IMG/VR virus record: IMGVR_UViG_3300044729_001353
Location: 1 to 33,611 of that record
Length of the DNA: 33,611 bases
Strand: one strand, 5' to 3'
From: a virus
The position numbers and the translations under genes are program-made. The notes beneath the pieces were generated by a model that saw only the letters and a list, made by a program, of their open reading frames with translations, did not search any database and was not told the DNA's origin. This document shows positions 1 through 7,526 of this stretch, piece after piece (the stretch's first letter is position 1; every line of letters starts with the position of its first letter).

Positions 1-230
1 GGCGCTTCGGGTAGCCCTTGTCGCTTGCGATATACCCTGTACTTTGGCGTGTACTCGTTGTCATAACGGTCATTACCAAACGCCTTGCCAGCCAACGTGT
101 TATCTTTCATGCGCTGCGCTATGTCTTCAGCGATGACAGGCGTAACCTTATCGTTGAGCTCCGCTATGCGTGAGCCTATGATTCTTTCGAGCTGTACCGT
201 AAGGCTATCGCCTTCTAGCGTTATCTTCAT
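1..230 (-). CDS. HK97-gp10-like head-tail/tail completion protein, N-terminal part (runs off left edge)
   Basis: The ATG is at 230, in a 4-base ATGA overlap with the connector gene upstream. 76 codons are visible, ending at a Tyr/Arg/Lys-rich stretch (YRVYRKRQGLPEA) at the window edge. The size, the place after a connector gene, and the YR.YRKR.GLP motif fit the HK97-gp10-like / virion morphogenesis family, which act where head meets tail. The 68-codon fragment at the other end of the window (33406-33611) looks like its C-terminal part, so the gene seems split by where the circle was opened. The family assignment rests on motif memory and gene order. Confidence 0.6.
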   Translation of the reverse strand, partial: MKITLEGDSLTVQLERIIGSRIAELNDKVTPVIAEDIAQRMKDNTLAGKAFGNDRYDNEYTPKYRVYRKRQGLPEA

Positions 231-859
231 AACACGTAACGGATAAACGGCGTTAATAGGTTACGCGCTTCAACGCTTAGACCGTTAATGATAACGCGTC
301 CCGGTGCGTTCGGATCTTGACGATTTTTGTACTGCAACATCAACTCTTGAATGATACCCATCCGTATCGATGCTGGGCAGTTGCCTGATGTGTATCCGCT
401 CTCGTATGTTACGATTAGATACGCGTCCAATCCGGATACTATCTCTAGCCATTTAAGCTCAGTGCCGTGAACGTAGTAATCGCTATTAGCTACAAGTGTC
501 GTGCTTTCATTATCGACCGTCTGCGATACAACGCTTGTCACAGCCCCGTGAATACCATAAGGTATATACACCATCGGCGCTGGTCGTGCATAGATAGATC
601 GCCGTGTACGTCGGTAAGTGTCTCTACCGATATATCGTTCTACTTGTTCGGTCGTCGCCTCAAGTAGCATCTGAATGTACGCATCGTGTGCGCTCGTATT
701 GACCGGTAGAATTTCTTTAGCCTGCTGCACCGTCACGGCATATTCACGAGGATCATCCGTGATCGTGGTCTCCATCGGCGTCGTATTAAGTGTATACGAT
801 CCCGTAATGCTTGTAAGACCTCGGCTTATAAATCCTTGTCGGCCATACGGATAATTCAT
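227..859 (-). CDS. Head-tail connector (gp6-like adaptor)
   Basis: This 210-residue protein lies between the capsid genes and the gp10-like gene, where phages place the adaptor that docks on the portal. Residues about 40-80 (VTVQQAKEIL...AYIQMLLEATTEQVERYIGR) are typical of gp6-type connectors: a helix that begins the fold, then a helix ending in a YxGR-like motif. A beta-rich middle follows, and a C-terminal helix with IRMGIIQELMLQYKNR. The first 28 residues are an unusual extension, and a second ATG at residue 29 could be the true start. The ATG at 859 overlaps the upstream stop by 4 bases (ATGA), which favours the longer form. Confidence 0.65.
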   Translation of the reverse strand: MNYPYGRQGFISRGLTSITGSYTLNTTPMETTITDDPREYAVTVQQAKEILPVNTSAHDAYIQMLLEATTEQVERYIGRDTYRRTRRSIYARPAPMVYIPYGIHGAVTSVVSQTVDNESTTLVANSDYYVHGTELKWLEIVSGLDAYLIVTYESGYTSGNCPASIRMGIIQELMLQYKNRQDPNAPGRVIINGLSVEARNLLTPFIRYVL

Positions 860-1077
860 TGACGTACTTTCTTTTCATTAGGCGTGTTTACTTTCATCTT
901 GTCAGGTATGGTCGCTGGTTTGTTAGTAAACACGGCTGATCCTTCTGTGACAAAGTTACGGAACGCTAGTCGCTCCTGTGCATGCGTCGCTTCGTACACG
1001 ATGTTAGGAAGGTAAACGCGGACATTCTTGCCATCGTAACTGGCCTTAGTAATCTGATAAAAAATGACTTTATTCAT
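856..1077 (-). CDS. Small unknown protein in head module
   Basis: A 73-residue basic protein with no family I recognise. It has a beta-like N-terminus (MNKVIFYQITKASY) and a Lys/Arg-rich tail. It sits between the capsid-decoration gene and the connector, is translationally coupled to the connector by an ATGA overlap, and is the first gene after the minus-strand terminator at about 1100. Its place suggests a head-completion or scaffold-like role, but this is only context. Confidence 0.6.
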   Translation of the reverse strand: MNKVIFYQITKASYDGKNVRVYLPNIVYEATHAQERLAFRNFVTEGSAVFTNKPATIPDKMKVNTPNEKKVRQ

Positions 1078-1092
1078 GTAGCCAAGATACGA

Positions 1093-1127
1093 AAGTTTAA
1101 ATAAAGGGATAGGCCGAAACCTATCCC
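1093..1127 (-). terminator. Intrinsic terminator between capsid-decoration gene and connector genes
   Basis: A perfect 8-bp stem GGGATAGG (1106-1113) / CCTATCCC (1120-1127) with a 6-base loop. Read on the minus strand it is followed by TTTATTTAAAC. It starts 9 bases beyond the stop of the decoration gene. It would lower transcription of connector and tail genes relative to the highly needed capsid proteins. Confidence 0.75.
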
Positions 1128-1136
1128 CTTAATTAT

Positions 1137-1562
1137 TTAGGTCGTTGGCGCTTCGTTAGGGAAGCCCAATACGCCCACTACACTTACATTGACATTCGAT
1201 GTAATCGATGTCGCATTAGTCTTGTACACCTCGGGGAATACATAGCGCTTAGTTGGGCGAATGCTAAAGTAAGCAACGCTATTGGTATCCGTAAGGTTCT
1301 CGCTCTTGATCAGGTTGGCTGCGCTGAGGCGCGTAGCGTTCTGAACGTTTGTGTCGTCGCCCTCGCGGAAGGCAAGCGTGAGCGCGTTGCCTACGTTGAT
1401 CGCTCCGGTTGCATCGCCTTTGAGGCCACCGATCAAAGCGACACCGATGCCGCTATATCCCTTGGTATCAATGGCTACGCCGTTAGCATTTGCGTTCGTT
1501 GTGCCCCCTGTGCCAAATAGGCTGAAGGACACATTACTTTGTTGGCCAAAATCAAATAACAT
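1137..1562 (-). CDS. Capsid decoration-like protein
   Basis: A 141-residue Ser/Thr/Gly/Asn-rich, probably beta-rich protein encoded 10 bases after the major capsid gene and before a terminator, so it is expressed at capsid-like levels. No Cys and no membrane segment are seen. Small proteins in this position are often head decoration or cement proteins (lambda gpD-like by position). I do not recognise a specific family, so the role is inferred from position and composition. Confidence 0.5.
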   Translation of the reverse strand: MLFDFGQQSNVSFSLFGTGGTTNANANGVAIDTKGYSGIGVALIGGLKGDATGAINVGNALTLAFREGDDTNVQNATRLSAANLIKSENLTDTNSVAYFSIRPTKRYVFPEVYKTNATSITSNVNVSVVGVLGFPNEAPTT

Positions 1563-1572
1563 AGTTAGCTCC

Positions 1573-2730
1573 TTAAGATGCAGTGATTGTTAATTGTGCA
1601 ATGGCCTCATCACGTACGACGGCTCCACCGAAGCGGGACATGACGTACAGATTGGTAACGAAGCTAGATGCCTCGCTAAATTGGTCACGGATTACGTAGA
1701 AGTCCGTATGTCGTGCAACGGTGTAGCCATAGGCAAAGTCACCGTAAAGGATAGGCACTTGACCAGCGGTAAATACACCAGTAACGCTACCTGCTAAATC
1801 AGGTGCTTCGTAAATCGGAGCGCCAAGCAGACGGCTAGGATATCCAGCCTGGAACGATGGCTCCCACAAATAAGCAAGTCCGTTGGTGCTAGATAGCACT
1901 AACTGACGGATGGCAGCGAACGTTAAACGGTTGGCCATCCATGCGCTATTTGCTTGATAGTAGTCTTTAAGCTGAGCTTGCAGACGGATAAGCATATCGC
2001 TTGTAAGCGTTAACGCTGTGCTGTTGTAGTTGGTTACGTTACCGACAAGGCCGGTAGGCTTCTTGACTCCATTACCGCTAATAAAAGCAGTACCAAGTGA
2101 TTTCTCAAACTGCTCGCGGATGCTGGAGTTGATCTCAGCTTCCAGATCGTAAGCAGCGTCTTGCTCTTGCTCGATCGTCCACGCTACACGTGCAGCGATC
2201 TTGTGAACAGGGATGTCTACGTATCCGAACGTGTCTTTAACTTTGCTAGACGCGGTGTCTTCGTCAAGCCAAGTAGCTGACAAGGAATCGTTACGCTGGG
2301 CTTGCTTATAGCTAGGTGCGGAAGTTTCGACCACTTTGGCTACCTGAAGCACAGGAGAGAACTCCACGATCTGCTTGTTGATATCAGTCGACATCTCGGC
2401 AGGTAATAAGAGCGCACCGGCAGCAGCTAAATCGAAGCGAACTAAGTTATCGCTTTTGATCTCACCGGCTACGCGACGGCCTACCTTTACATCACGCATT
2501 GACTCAACGCTACCAAGTCCACCCTTGGCAAATAAGCCGAAAGCTTTCTTGAAGTTAGCGCGGTCTTCGCTATTGGTCTTGGTCTCAGGCGCTTTAACGC
2601 TCTTAAGACCTAGCTCAATAGCGTCTAAACGCTCGTTAATCTTACGGCTTTGCTCTTGATTCTTGTTGATGACAGCGTCTTTGAGCTCGGCTGCAAGATT
2701 ACGAAACTCGCTTTTTGGGTCTAGTTTCAT
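1573..2730 (-). CDS. Major capsid protein, HK97 fold
   Basis: This 385-residue protein has the layout of HK97-type capsids. An N-terminal helical delta/scaffold region (about 1-60, charged, heptad-like) is followed by a linker. The shell domain begins near FDLAAAGALLLPAEMSTDI (about 98) and includes the E-loop region with SATWLDED, then IPVHKIAARVAWTIEQEQDA, SIREQFEKSLGTAFISGNG and a GAPIYEAPDLAG segment. The delta domain would be removed by the protease encoded just upstream, 2 bases away. Whether the subunits cross-link cannot be seen from the sequence. Confidence 0.92.
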   Translation of the reverse strand: MKLDPKSEFRNLAAELKDAVINKNQEQSRKINERLDAIELGLKSVKAPETKTNSEDRANFKKAFGLFAKGGLGSVESMRDVKVGRRVAGEIKSDNLVRFDLAAAGALLLPAEMSTDINKQIVEFSPVLQVAKVVETSAPSYKQAQRNDSLSATWLDEDTASSKVKDTFGYVDIPVHKIAARVAWTIEQEQDAAYDLEAEINSSIREQFEKSLGTAFISGNGVKKPTGLVGNVTNYNSTALTLTSDMLIRLQAQLKDYYQANSAWMANRLTFAAIRQLVLSSTNGLAYLWEPSFQAGYPSRLLGAPIYEAPDLAGSVTGVFTAGQVPILYGDFAYGYTVARHTDFYVIRDQFSEASSFVTNLYVMSRFGGAVVRDEAIAQLTITAS

Positions 2731-2732
2731 AA

Positions 2733-4151
2733 TTATAAGTTTTTAAATTCATTGATTAGGTTCTTTATATCGCCAAGCAGTGACGTATAGTCGTCTGCCG
2801 TGCGCTTAACTGGCCGAACTGGCCGCGTTATTGTCTTCTGCCATAGCGCTTGTTTAATCTTTGACTTGCTTTTTCGCGACTTAGCAGCCATGATTTGCGC
2901 CTCTGTGTTCATTGGGAACGGCGTAATACTTACTTCATGGAGCGCGACTTCCTTTAGTAAGCGTGTGCCATCCTCTCCCGGCATGCTCTTAATGGTATCG
3001 TAGCCAATGGATAAGCCCATCTTAGCGCCACGATCCAACATAAATTTAATTTTTTTGTAAGCTGCGTTGACCTCAGGATCATCCAAAGGCATTTCGGCTT
3101 TCATGTATAGGCCTTTTTCTTGATCTTCTAGCATAGCAACGCCAGCGACATCACGTGTATTATAGCCATGATCTAGCAGTAAAGGTACGATACCTTGCTT
3201 ATGGTTTAGCGTTTGCTTGAATGCGCCCTTCTCTACCACGTCGCCACCTAGATCGGTGTTGCCGTACGTGGATGCAAATCCTTCGATGATACCTACCTTG
3301 CCATCGTCGCTGACTTCCATATCCATCTTGACGGATTTCATCTTGGCAACGATGCGTGATTTAGGCAGCTCTGCTTCTTCTAATGGGTCAATCTTGCTCA
3401 GCGTGCTAAAGCGATGACCAACGACAACGCCACTTGAACGCCATCCACCTTCAACGCGCTCAAACACTTCGATCAGTGCAGCTGGGTCTTCGGCAGTAGC
3501 TTCAACCGTGAACTCACTATCGGGTACGTTTAATGATCCTTCGGTAGCGATCTGTATCACTTTGCCCTGCGCTTCACCGCCTGCCGATTCCCACTTGACA
3601 AAGTCGCCATCGGTAAGCTCACCGGGTGCAACTTTCATTTCGTCAGGCATATCTTCGGCATCGGTCTCTAGTTCGGTATCGATCTCTTCCTCAACTTCGC
3701 CTTCAAGGTAATCCTCAGCGTCGTGCAAATTTTCTAATGGTAAATTTAGCAGCTGATCAGTTGGTTCCATTTGATCGCCAGCGGTGGCATATACGCGAAC
3801 CGTATATACATTGGCTTCAGCGTCGAGGTTTTCGATGATGCCAAATCCGTCGCCATCGCCATCGATAAAGTGAACCATGTCACCTAGGCCGAACTCTTTT
3901 TGCTCTTCAATCGGCTCATCGTCAACCATTGTCTCAGGATCGTCGATCATTTCGGCCATCTGGTTGATGATATCATCAATCTGTTTGGCTTCATCTGCAG
4001 CTTCTATGGCTGCGATAGCAGCGTATGCCGATGCCTCGTCAGCGTGACAGGCAAAAGGTGTTCGCTGCTCGCCTTCTAACTTATACACCATGGCTTGACC
4101 GGTTTCACCGCTCTCCATGTTGCATTGTTCTTTAACTACTTCAAAAGGCAT
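2733..4151 (-). CDS. HK97-type prohead protease with long N-terminal Tudor/SH3-like extension
   Basis: The C-terminal part (about 265-425) is a prohead serine protease (U35/S78 family). It has EGFASTYGNTDLGGD, the catalytic His in LLLDHG (H328), the catalytic Ser in MGLSIGY (S381), and LHEVSITPFPMN after it. This enzyme matures the capsid by cutting scaffold/delta domains. The first 260 residues are extra: a FACHADEASAYAAIAAIE motif (about 33-50), an acidic helix, then two beta-rich modules that look like Tudor/SH3-like domains (about 88-145, GLGDMVHF; about 177-258, TDGDFVKW). Two acidic stretches separate them. A Lys/Arg-rich tail (about 424-460) may act as scaffold. Length 472 against roughly 200 for simple family members. 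Confidence 0.88.
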   Translation of the reverse strand: MPFEVVKEQCNMESGETGQAMVYKLEGEQRTPFACHADEASAYAAIAAIEAADEAKQIDDIINQMAEMIDDPETMVDDEPIEEQKEFGLGDMVHFIDGDGDGFGIIENLDAEANVYTVRVYATAGDQMEPTDQLLNLPLENLHDAEDYLEGEVEEEIDTELETDAEDMPDEMKVAPGELTDGDFVKWESAGGEAQGKVIQIATEGSLNVPDSEFTVEATAEDPAALIEVFERVEGGWRSSGVVVGHRFSTLSKIDPLEEAELPKSRIVAKMKSVKMDMEVSDDGKVGIIEGFASTYGNTDLGGDVVEKGAFKQTLNHKQGIVPLLLDHGYNTRDVAGVAMLEDQEKGLYMKAEMPLDDPEVNAAYKKIKFMLDRGAKMGLSIGYDTIKSMPGEDGTRLLKEVALHEVSITPFPMNTEAQIMAAKSRKSKSKIKQALWQKTITRPVRPVKRTADDYTSLLGDIKNLINEFKNL

Positions 4152-4171
4152 CGGATGTATTGTTAGGATTG

Positions 4172-5452
4172 TTATATGGTACTCGGGGGAGGTGCGTTTG
4201 GATTCATCGGCTTATCATACCCTGGCAATGATTCGTATCCTACCTTATCGCGCGCCTCATTAACTGAAATAATGCCAGCGTTTACAGTTGCTATATCTAC
4301 GTAAGTTAGTTGGCCTTTCTCTTCTAGGTTAGCGAATCCAAGCTCTTCACGTGCTTCGTTAACGGTCATAATACCAGCCTCAACCGCTTTCATTAAGCGA
4401 TCAATCTTGGCTGCTCGCTCTTCTTGTATAGCCTCAATGCTATCGTAGTCAATGCAGATCTTTGGATTGTCAGAGTAAAATGGCTGTAGCGCTCGGTTGA
4501 GTGCGCTATAAATCATCTTGCCTAGCGGTATTGCTGCTTCGCTGTAGAGCGCTTTACGTGCTTCTTGGAAGTTGCTGTAGGTCTTATTACTAGCATCATT
4601 GAGAAGCTCGCTTGATAGGCCTAAAGCCATCACTATCATACGCATTGATATCTGTATTGCCTCGCTCCATTCGGTCTCTTGTGGCTTATCGCTGAAGCGT
4701 TGAAGCGTTGCATTCTCGCTGATAATCTTTATACGATGCGCATTAGCTGCGCCCGACTGCGCTTGCCACTGATCCTTTAGCATGTTAGCCTGAGCCTGCG
4801 TAATGCCAGGCATGCTAGCTATGATCGGTGGTGTACCACCACCTAATGCAACGTTCTTGTTCCACGTTATAGCACTGTTATGCAAATCAATGATCTCGCC
4901 TAGCGGTACGCCTGGCGACATGCCGTGGAAGTATTCGCGCAGGTTAGGCATCTTAATGTATATGACCTCTTCTTTGCCAAAGTACACGTCACGGTTTTCG
5001 CGGTACACGTAGCCCGTGATCGGATTGATGTAATCGCCTTGGATTGGATCGGTGTACTGCGACGGCATCACGACCAATCCCAATGGCCGTTGATCGTAGT
5101 CGCTTTTAACAATGTTCAAATATCCTTCGCCAGTAGAAATGATGTAAAGGCATAGTAGCTGTATCATCTCTTCACGCGTCGTATCGCGCTCCATCATGCG
5201 AAGTATCGGATGGTCGGTCGTTGTCGTGGTACGTCCGCGTGTGCTGCTCTCGATGTAGATCGGCATGCTAGCTACCGTTCTAGATAGTAGCATAGCAGCA
5301 GCATAGAACGGAGCGTTACGCTCAAAGGCTTGCTCGATTAATTTGCGCTTATCCCAGCGCGTGTAGTCCTGCCAGCCATTGCCCCATAGAATACCTTGAT
5401 ATACACGGCTCGGTAAGCTTTTGCGATTAAATAGATTAGAATACCATGCCAT
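4172..5452 (-). CDS. Portal protein (HK97 family)
   Basis: A 426-residue portal that forms the DNA gate at one capsid vertex. HK97-portal features include SRTVASMPIYI, DHPILRMM, the TGEGYLNIV strand, KEEVIYIKMPN, GMSPGVPLGEIIDLHNSA and a long stem helix with LGLSSELLNDASNKTYSNFQEARKA. The C-terminal region has twin helix-turn units, GIMTVNEAREELGF and GIISVNEARDKVGYE, as seen in many portals. I chose the ATG at 5452, 2 bases past the terminase stop. An extension to 5467 would need a TTG start inside the terminase gene. Confidence 0.92.
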   Translation of the reverse strand: MAWYSNLFNRKSLPSRVYQGILWGNGWQDYTRWDKRKLIEQAFERNAPFYAAAMLLSRTVASMPIYIESSTRGRTTTTTDHPILRMMERDTTREEMIQLLCLYIISTGEGYLNIVKSDYDQRPLGLVVMPSQYTDPIQGDYINPITGYVYRENRDVYFGKEEVIYIKMPNLREYFHGMSPGVPLGEIIDLHNSAITWNKNVALGGGTPPIIASMPGITQAQANMLKDQWQAQSGAANAHRIKIISENATLQRFSDKPQETEWSEAIQISMRMIVMALGLSSELLNDASNKTYSNFQEARKALYSEAAIPLGKMIYSALNRALQPFYSDNPKICIDYDSIEAIQEERAAKIDRLMKAVEAGIMTVNEAREELGFANLEEKGQLTYVDIATVNAGIISVNEARDKVGYESLPGYDKPMNPNAPPPSTI

Positions 5453-5454
5453 GT

Positions 5455-6750
5455 TTAAACGATCCAATAGTTATTGCGGTTGCCTGGATACATACGTCCA
5501 TAGATCTCCCATAGTGCGTAGCGTGCCGTATCGGCATCGTGCGTTTTAACGCGCCCCTCTTTATAGTCGGACGATTTGTCAAGGTCGCCATACTTATCGG
5601 CTTTAGCTGCTTGAAGCGATTGATATACGTTGCGCTCAGCAGGATTGAACTTTACTAAGTCATTGCGTAGCGCCCAGTTAACGCATTGTATCGTATCCTT
5701 CACAGGTGGATTAGCAAGCGGTACTTTATATCGTAGCCTATCACCGAACGCATCATTAAACAATTCACGCACCGCTTTCCACATGCTGCCCGTTGCAAGT
5801 GCTGTACGGTTTTCACCCGACGCATCACCTAGTAATATAACGTTGCCCTTATGGTGCTTGTAATGCTCAATCAATTTTTGAGCGTCTTCAAATACCGTAG
5901 CCTCCTTCATTTGAAAGCTCTCAACGCATCCTGCTAATGGCTGTGCATTATCATTGCGACCGAACTCTTGCCATGCAGACACGGCTCGATATTCAACGTT
6001 GAAATCCCAACTAAGGTATAGATCGTGATTCGCAGTATAAACGCACTCTTGTCGGTGCTCGGGTAAGATGCTGAATAGCCCTAGGCCTGTTAGCGATACG
6101 CGACGCCCGTGAAGATAGCGGTCGAGCTGCGCTCCATCGTAGGTAGCGCGAAGTAACTTTTCATACCGCTCACGGAAAGCACGATCAGGATTGTCCTTTA
6201 AGCTAATCTCATAAAGCGTTCCGCCTTGATCTTCAATAAACTTGTATAGTGGAGCGTCTGGCTCATCGGGCATCGATGTTACACGTACACGCGCTTGACC
6301 CTTACGAATACGGCTGACAAACGTAGTGAGCGCATCGGTTGAAAAATAGCTGGCTTCGTCCGCCCATCCCCAACTGTAGGCAACCGATTCGATACGCTTA
6401 ATGACATCGGCTTCGGCAGATCGCAGGTGAATGATCGATCCCATAACATTGATGGTCATGGTTGACTGGTTGAAGCGATACGGTATAGCAAGCTGTTTAA
6501 ATAGCGGTTCAATGTCTTGGAAATAGATATCTCGTGCTTGCTGCAGCGTGTTCCACATCAAAAGCCCTTGGCTACTTGGCTGGCGGTCAAGTTCAGCAAT
6601 AACGAAGCGAGCACCGCACCAAGTCTTACTTGACCCCTTAGCGCCTACGATAGACACGAAGCGCGTATTACCAGCGACAAAGTCAGCTTGGTACGGACGC
6701 ATTGGCTGGATGATTTGCTCATTCGTTATATGTACTGCGAGTGCACTCAA
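5455..6750 (-). CDS. terL: Large terminase subunit (ATPase/nuclease)
   Basis: A DNA-packaging motor of 431 residues. Walker A is GAKGSSKT (36-43). The Walker B/catalytic acid pair is at WGWADEAS (D131, E132), followed by a coupling-like TSMPDEP. The C-terminal RNase H-like nuclease shows acidic residues at LSWDF (D249), LLGDASG (D309) and THDADTARYALW (D405/D407). Length and motif order match phage TerL. It overlaps the spike-base-like gene upstream by 4 bases. Unusually, the small terminase gene is about 3 kb away, beyond a glycan cassette and the plus-strand island. Confidence 0.95.
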   Translation of the reverse strand: MSALAVHITNEQIIQPMRPYQADFVAGNTRFVSIVGAKGSSKTWCGARFVIAELDRQPSSQGLLMWNTLQQARDIYFQDIEPLFKQLAIPYRFNQSTMTINVMGSIIHLRSAEADVIKRIESVAYSWGWADEASYFSTDALTTFVSRIRKGQARVRVTSMPDEPDAPLYKFIEDQGGTLYEISLKDNPDRAFRERYEKLLRATYDGAQLDRYLHGRRVSLTGLGLFSILPEHRQECVYTANHDLYLSWDFNVEYRAVSAWQEFGRNDNAQPLAGCVESFQMKEATVFEDAQKLIEHYKHHKGNVILLGDASGENRTALATGSMWKAVRELFNDAFGDRLRYKVPLANPPVKDTIQCVNWALRNDLVKFNPAERNVYQSLQAAKADKYGDLDKSSDYKEGRVKTHDADTARYALWEIYGRMYPGNRNNYWIV

Positions 6751-6989
6751 GTAAAAGCGATGATGTTACTAGCTGTCGTGTCGGTATTGCTTACCTTGCG
6801 CACGCTAAAATCGTGATACCCGACTGGCACGTTTTTAATGATGACGCTTGACGTGCCATCATAAGGTACAACGTTGAGATTGCCAGTCGTGCCTACGTAT
6901 AAATATCGTACTGAAATGCTAACGTTGTCGGTGTCGGAAGGTGTGACGGCTTGGAAATAGGTCGATGAACCGCGCTCCGCTCTTTGCAT
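6747..6989 (-). CDS. Small head-spike-base-like protein (RCAP_Rcc01079 family pattern)
   Basis: This 80-residue protein matches the pattern of the small beta-rich family known from gene transfer agent head spikes: AVTPSDT near the start, then R.LYVG..G.L.V, NVP.G, and a TDTTASNIIAF end. The family forms the base of head spikes in Rhodobacter GTA, and relatives occur in many phages. It is the first gene of the head operon, directly after the divergent promoter region, and its stop overlaps the terL start by 4 bases. The family link is from motif memory. A role as a virion surface base is inferred. Confidence 0.6.
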   Translation of the reverse strand: MQRAERGSSTYFQAVTPSDTDNVSISVRYLYVGTTGNLNVVPYDGTSSVIIKNVPVGYHDFSVRKVSNTDTTASNIIAFT

Positions 6990-6997
6990 ATAGATGA

Positions 6998-7015
6998 ATT
7001 AAGAATGTTCTTAAT
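6998..7015. promoter_or_regulatory. Perfect inverted repeat in leader of the head operon (candidate operator)
   Basis: ATTAAGAA (6998-7005) and TTCTTAAT (7008-7015) form a perfect 8-bp inverted repeat with a 2-base centre, only 9 bases upstream of the first codon of the head operon. It lies downstream of a candidate minus-strand promoter box at 7038-7045. Such a site could bind a dimeric regulator or fold in the transcript over the ribosome-binding region. Confidence 0.45.
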
Positions 7016-7037
7016 AAAGATATGCGAAAATTTAAAA

Positions 7038-7045
7038 CAAAAATA
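7038..7045 (-). promoter_or_regulatory. Candidate Bacteroidota -7 box for the head operon
   Basis: On the minus strand TATTTTTG matches the Bacteroidota sigma consensus TAnnTTTG. It is about 50 bases upstream of the first head gene, in an AT-rich region between divergent genes. I see no clear TTG element at the usual distance, so support is moderate. A similar but imperfect plus-strand box (TATATTTTG near 7059) could serve the plus-strand gene. Confidence 0.35.
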
Positions 7046-7130
7046 TCGTTTTTTTAAAATATATTTTGTAAGCGTGTGTTATATTATGAATACTCCAAAA
7101 GTCGTAGTGATTAAGATAAAAGGTGTAATA

Positions 7131-7340
7131 ATGGCAATAGATTGGATTCAAGTAGAAGACAACCCAATTCCAGATCACATGTATACTGATAGAGATAGTT
7201 TACTTCTTCAAGATGAAGATGGCTTCATTGGTATCGGATACTGGAACTCGTATGACTGGGTTTTAGAAATTCCTGGTTATTATTTTGCTAAGTATGATGC
7301 GCCTATATTTAATAAGATTAAAAGGTATGCATTTTTGTAA
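7131..7340 (+). CDS. Small Trp/Tyr-rich unknown protein, only plus-strand protein gene
   Basis: 69 residues, with ATG at 7131 preceded by AAAAGGTG about 5 bases upstream, a good Shine-Dalgarno. The open frame extends further upstream, but that part is AT-rich and unlikely to be translated. The sequence MAIDWIQVEDNPIPDHMYTD and WNSYDWVLEIPGYYFAKYDA recalls small DUF551-like proteins found in phages and hosts, whose role is unknown. It is the only protein gene I can support on this strand, and it leads into the tRNA-like gene 25 bases downstream. It may be a recently gained or host-takeover gene. Confidence 0.65.
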   Translation: MAIDWIQVEDNPIPDHMYTDRDSLLLQDEDGFIGIGYWNSYDWVLEIPGYYFAKYDAPIFNKIKRYAFL

Positions 7341-7365
7341 AAAACAAATAAACTGAATAATAATT

Positions 7366-7465
7366 AGTCAGGTGGCGGAATTGGTAGGCGCTATCTTATC
7401 CCAAGAGTAGCCGGTAGGGTCGGATAAACCACAAAGGCGTGCGGGTTCGAGTCCCGCCCTGACTA
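7366..7465 (+). tRNA. tRNA-like gene with tRNA-Leu-type D and T arms and oversized central region
   Basis: The ends are convincing. A perfect 7-bp acceptor stem pairs AGTCAGG (7366-7372) with CCTGACT (7458-7464), and A7465 is the discriminator. The D arm GCGGAATTGGTAGGCGC is the class II leucine type, and the T arm GCGGG-TTCGAGT-CCCGC is perfect. Between the D and T arms there are 49 bases where tRNA-Leu usually has about 33. No canonical 5-bp anticodon stem with a 7-base loop is clear. Options are a weak stem giving anticodon CCC, a 6-bp TTATCC/GGATAA stem with a 20-base loop, or a bulged CTATCTT/AAGAGTAG hairpin. CCA is not encoded. The isotype is undetermined, and a decayed or repurposed tRNA is possible. 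Confidence 0.6.
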
Positions 7466-7497
7466 CTAGGGTTCTCACACCTTCTAAAGTGATGACA

Positions 7498-7513
7498 CCT
7501 CGGAAAGACGAGG
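7498..7513 (+). other. Hairpin between tRNA-like gene and terminator
   Basis: A 5-bp stem CCTCG/CGAGG with loop GAAAGA, followed by ATTCTTTTA. It could be a weak terminator or part of a larger fold with the ACACCTT/AAGGTGT elements on either side (7477-7483, 7527-7533, 7551-7557). Confidence 0.4.
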
Positions 7514-7526
7514 ATTCTTTTATTGT

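Noticed and set aside
6984-7130. Longer version of the plus-strand gene starting at 6984 or 7086
   Set aside because: The added part is AT-rich, has no ribosome site and covers the promoter region; the ATG at 7131 has a good Shine-Dalgarno.
7366-7465. Group I intron in the tRNA-like gene
   Set aside because: The excess is only about 16 bases, far too short for a self-splicing intron.
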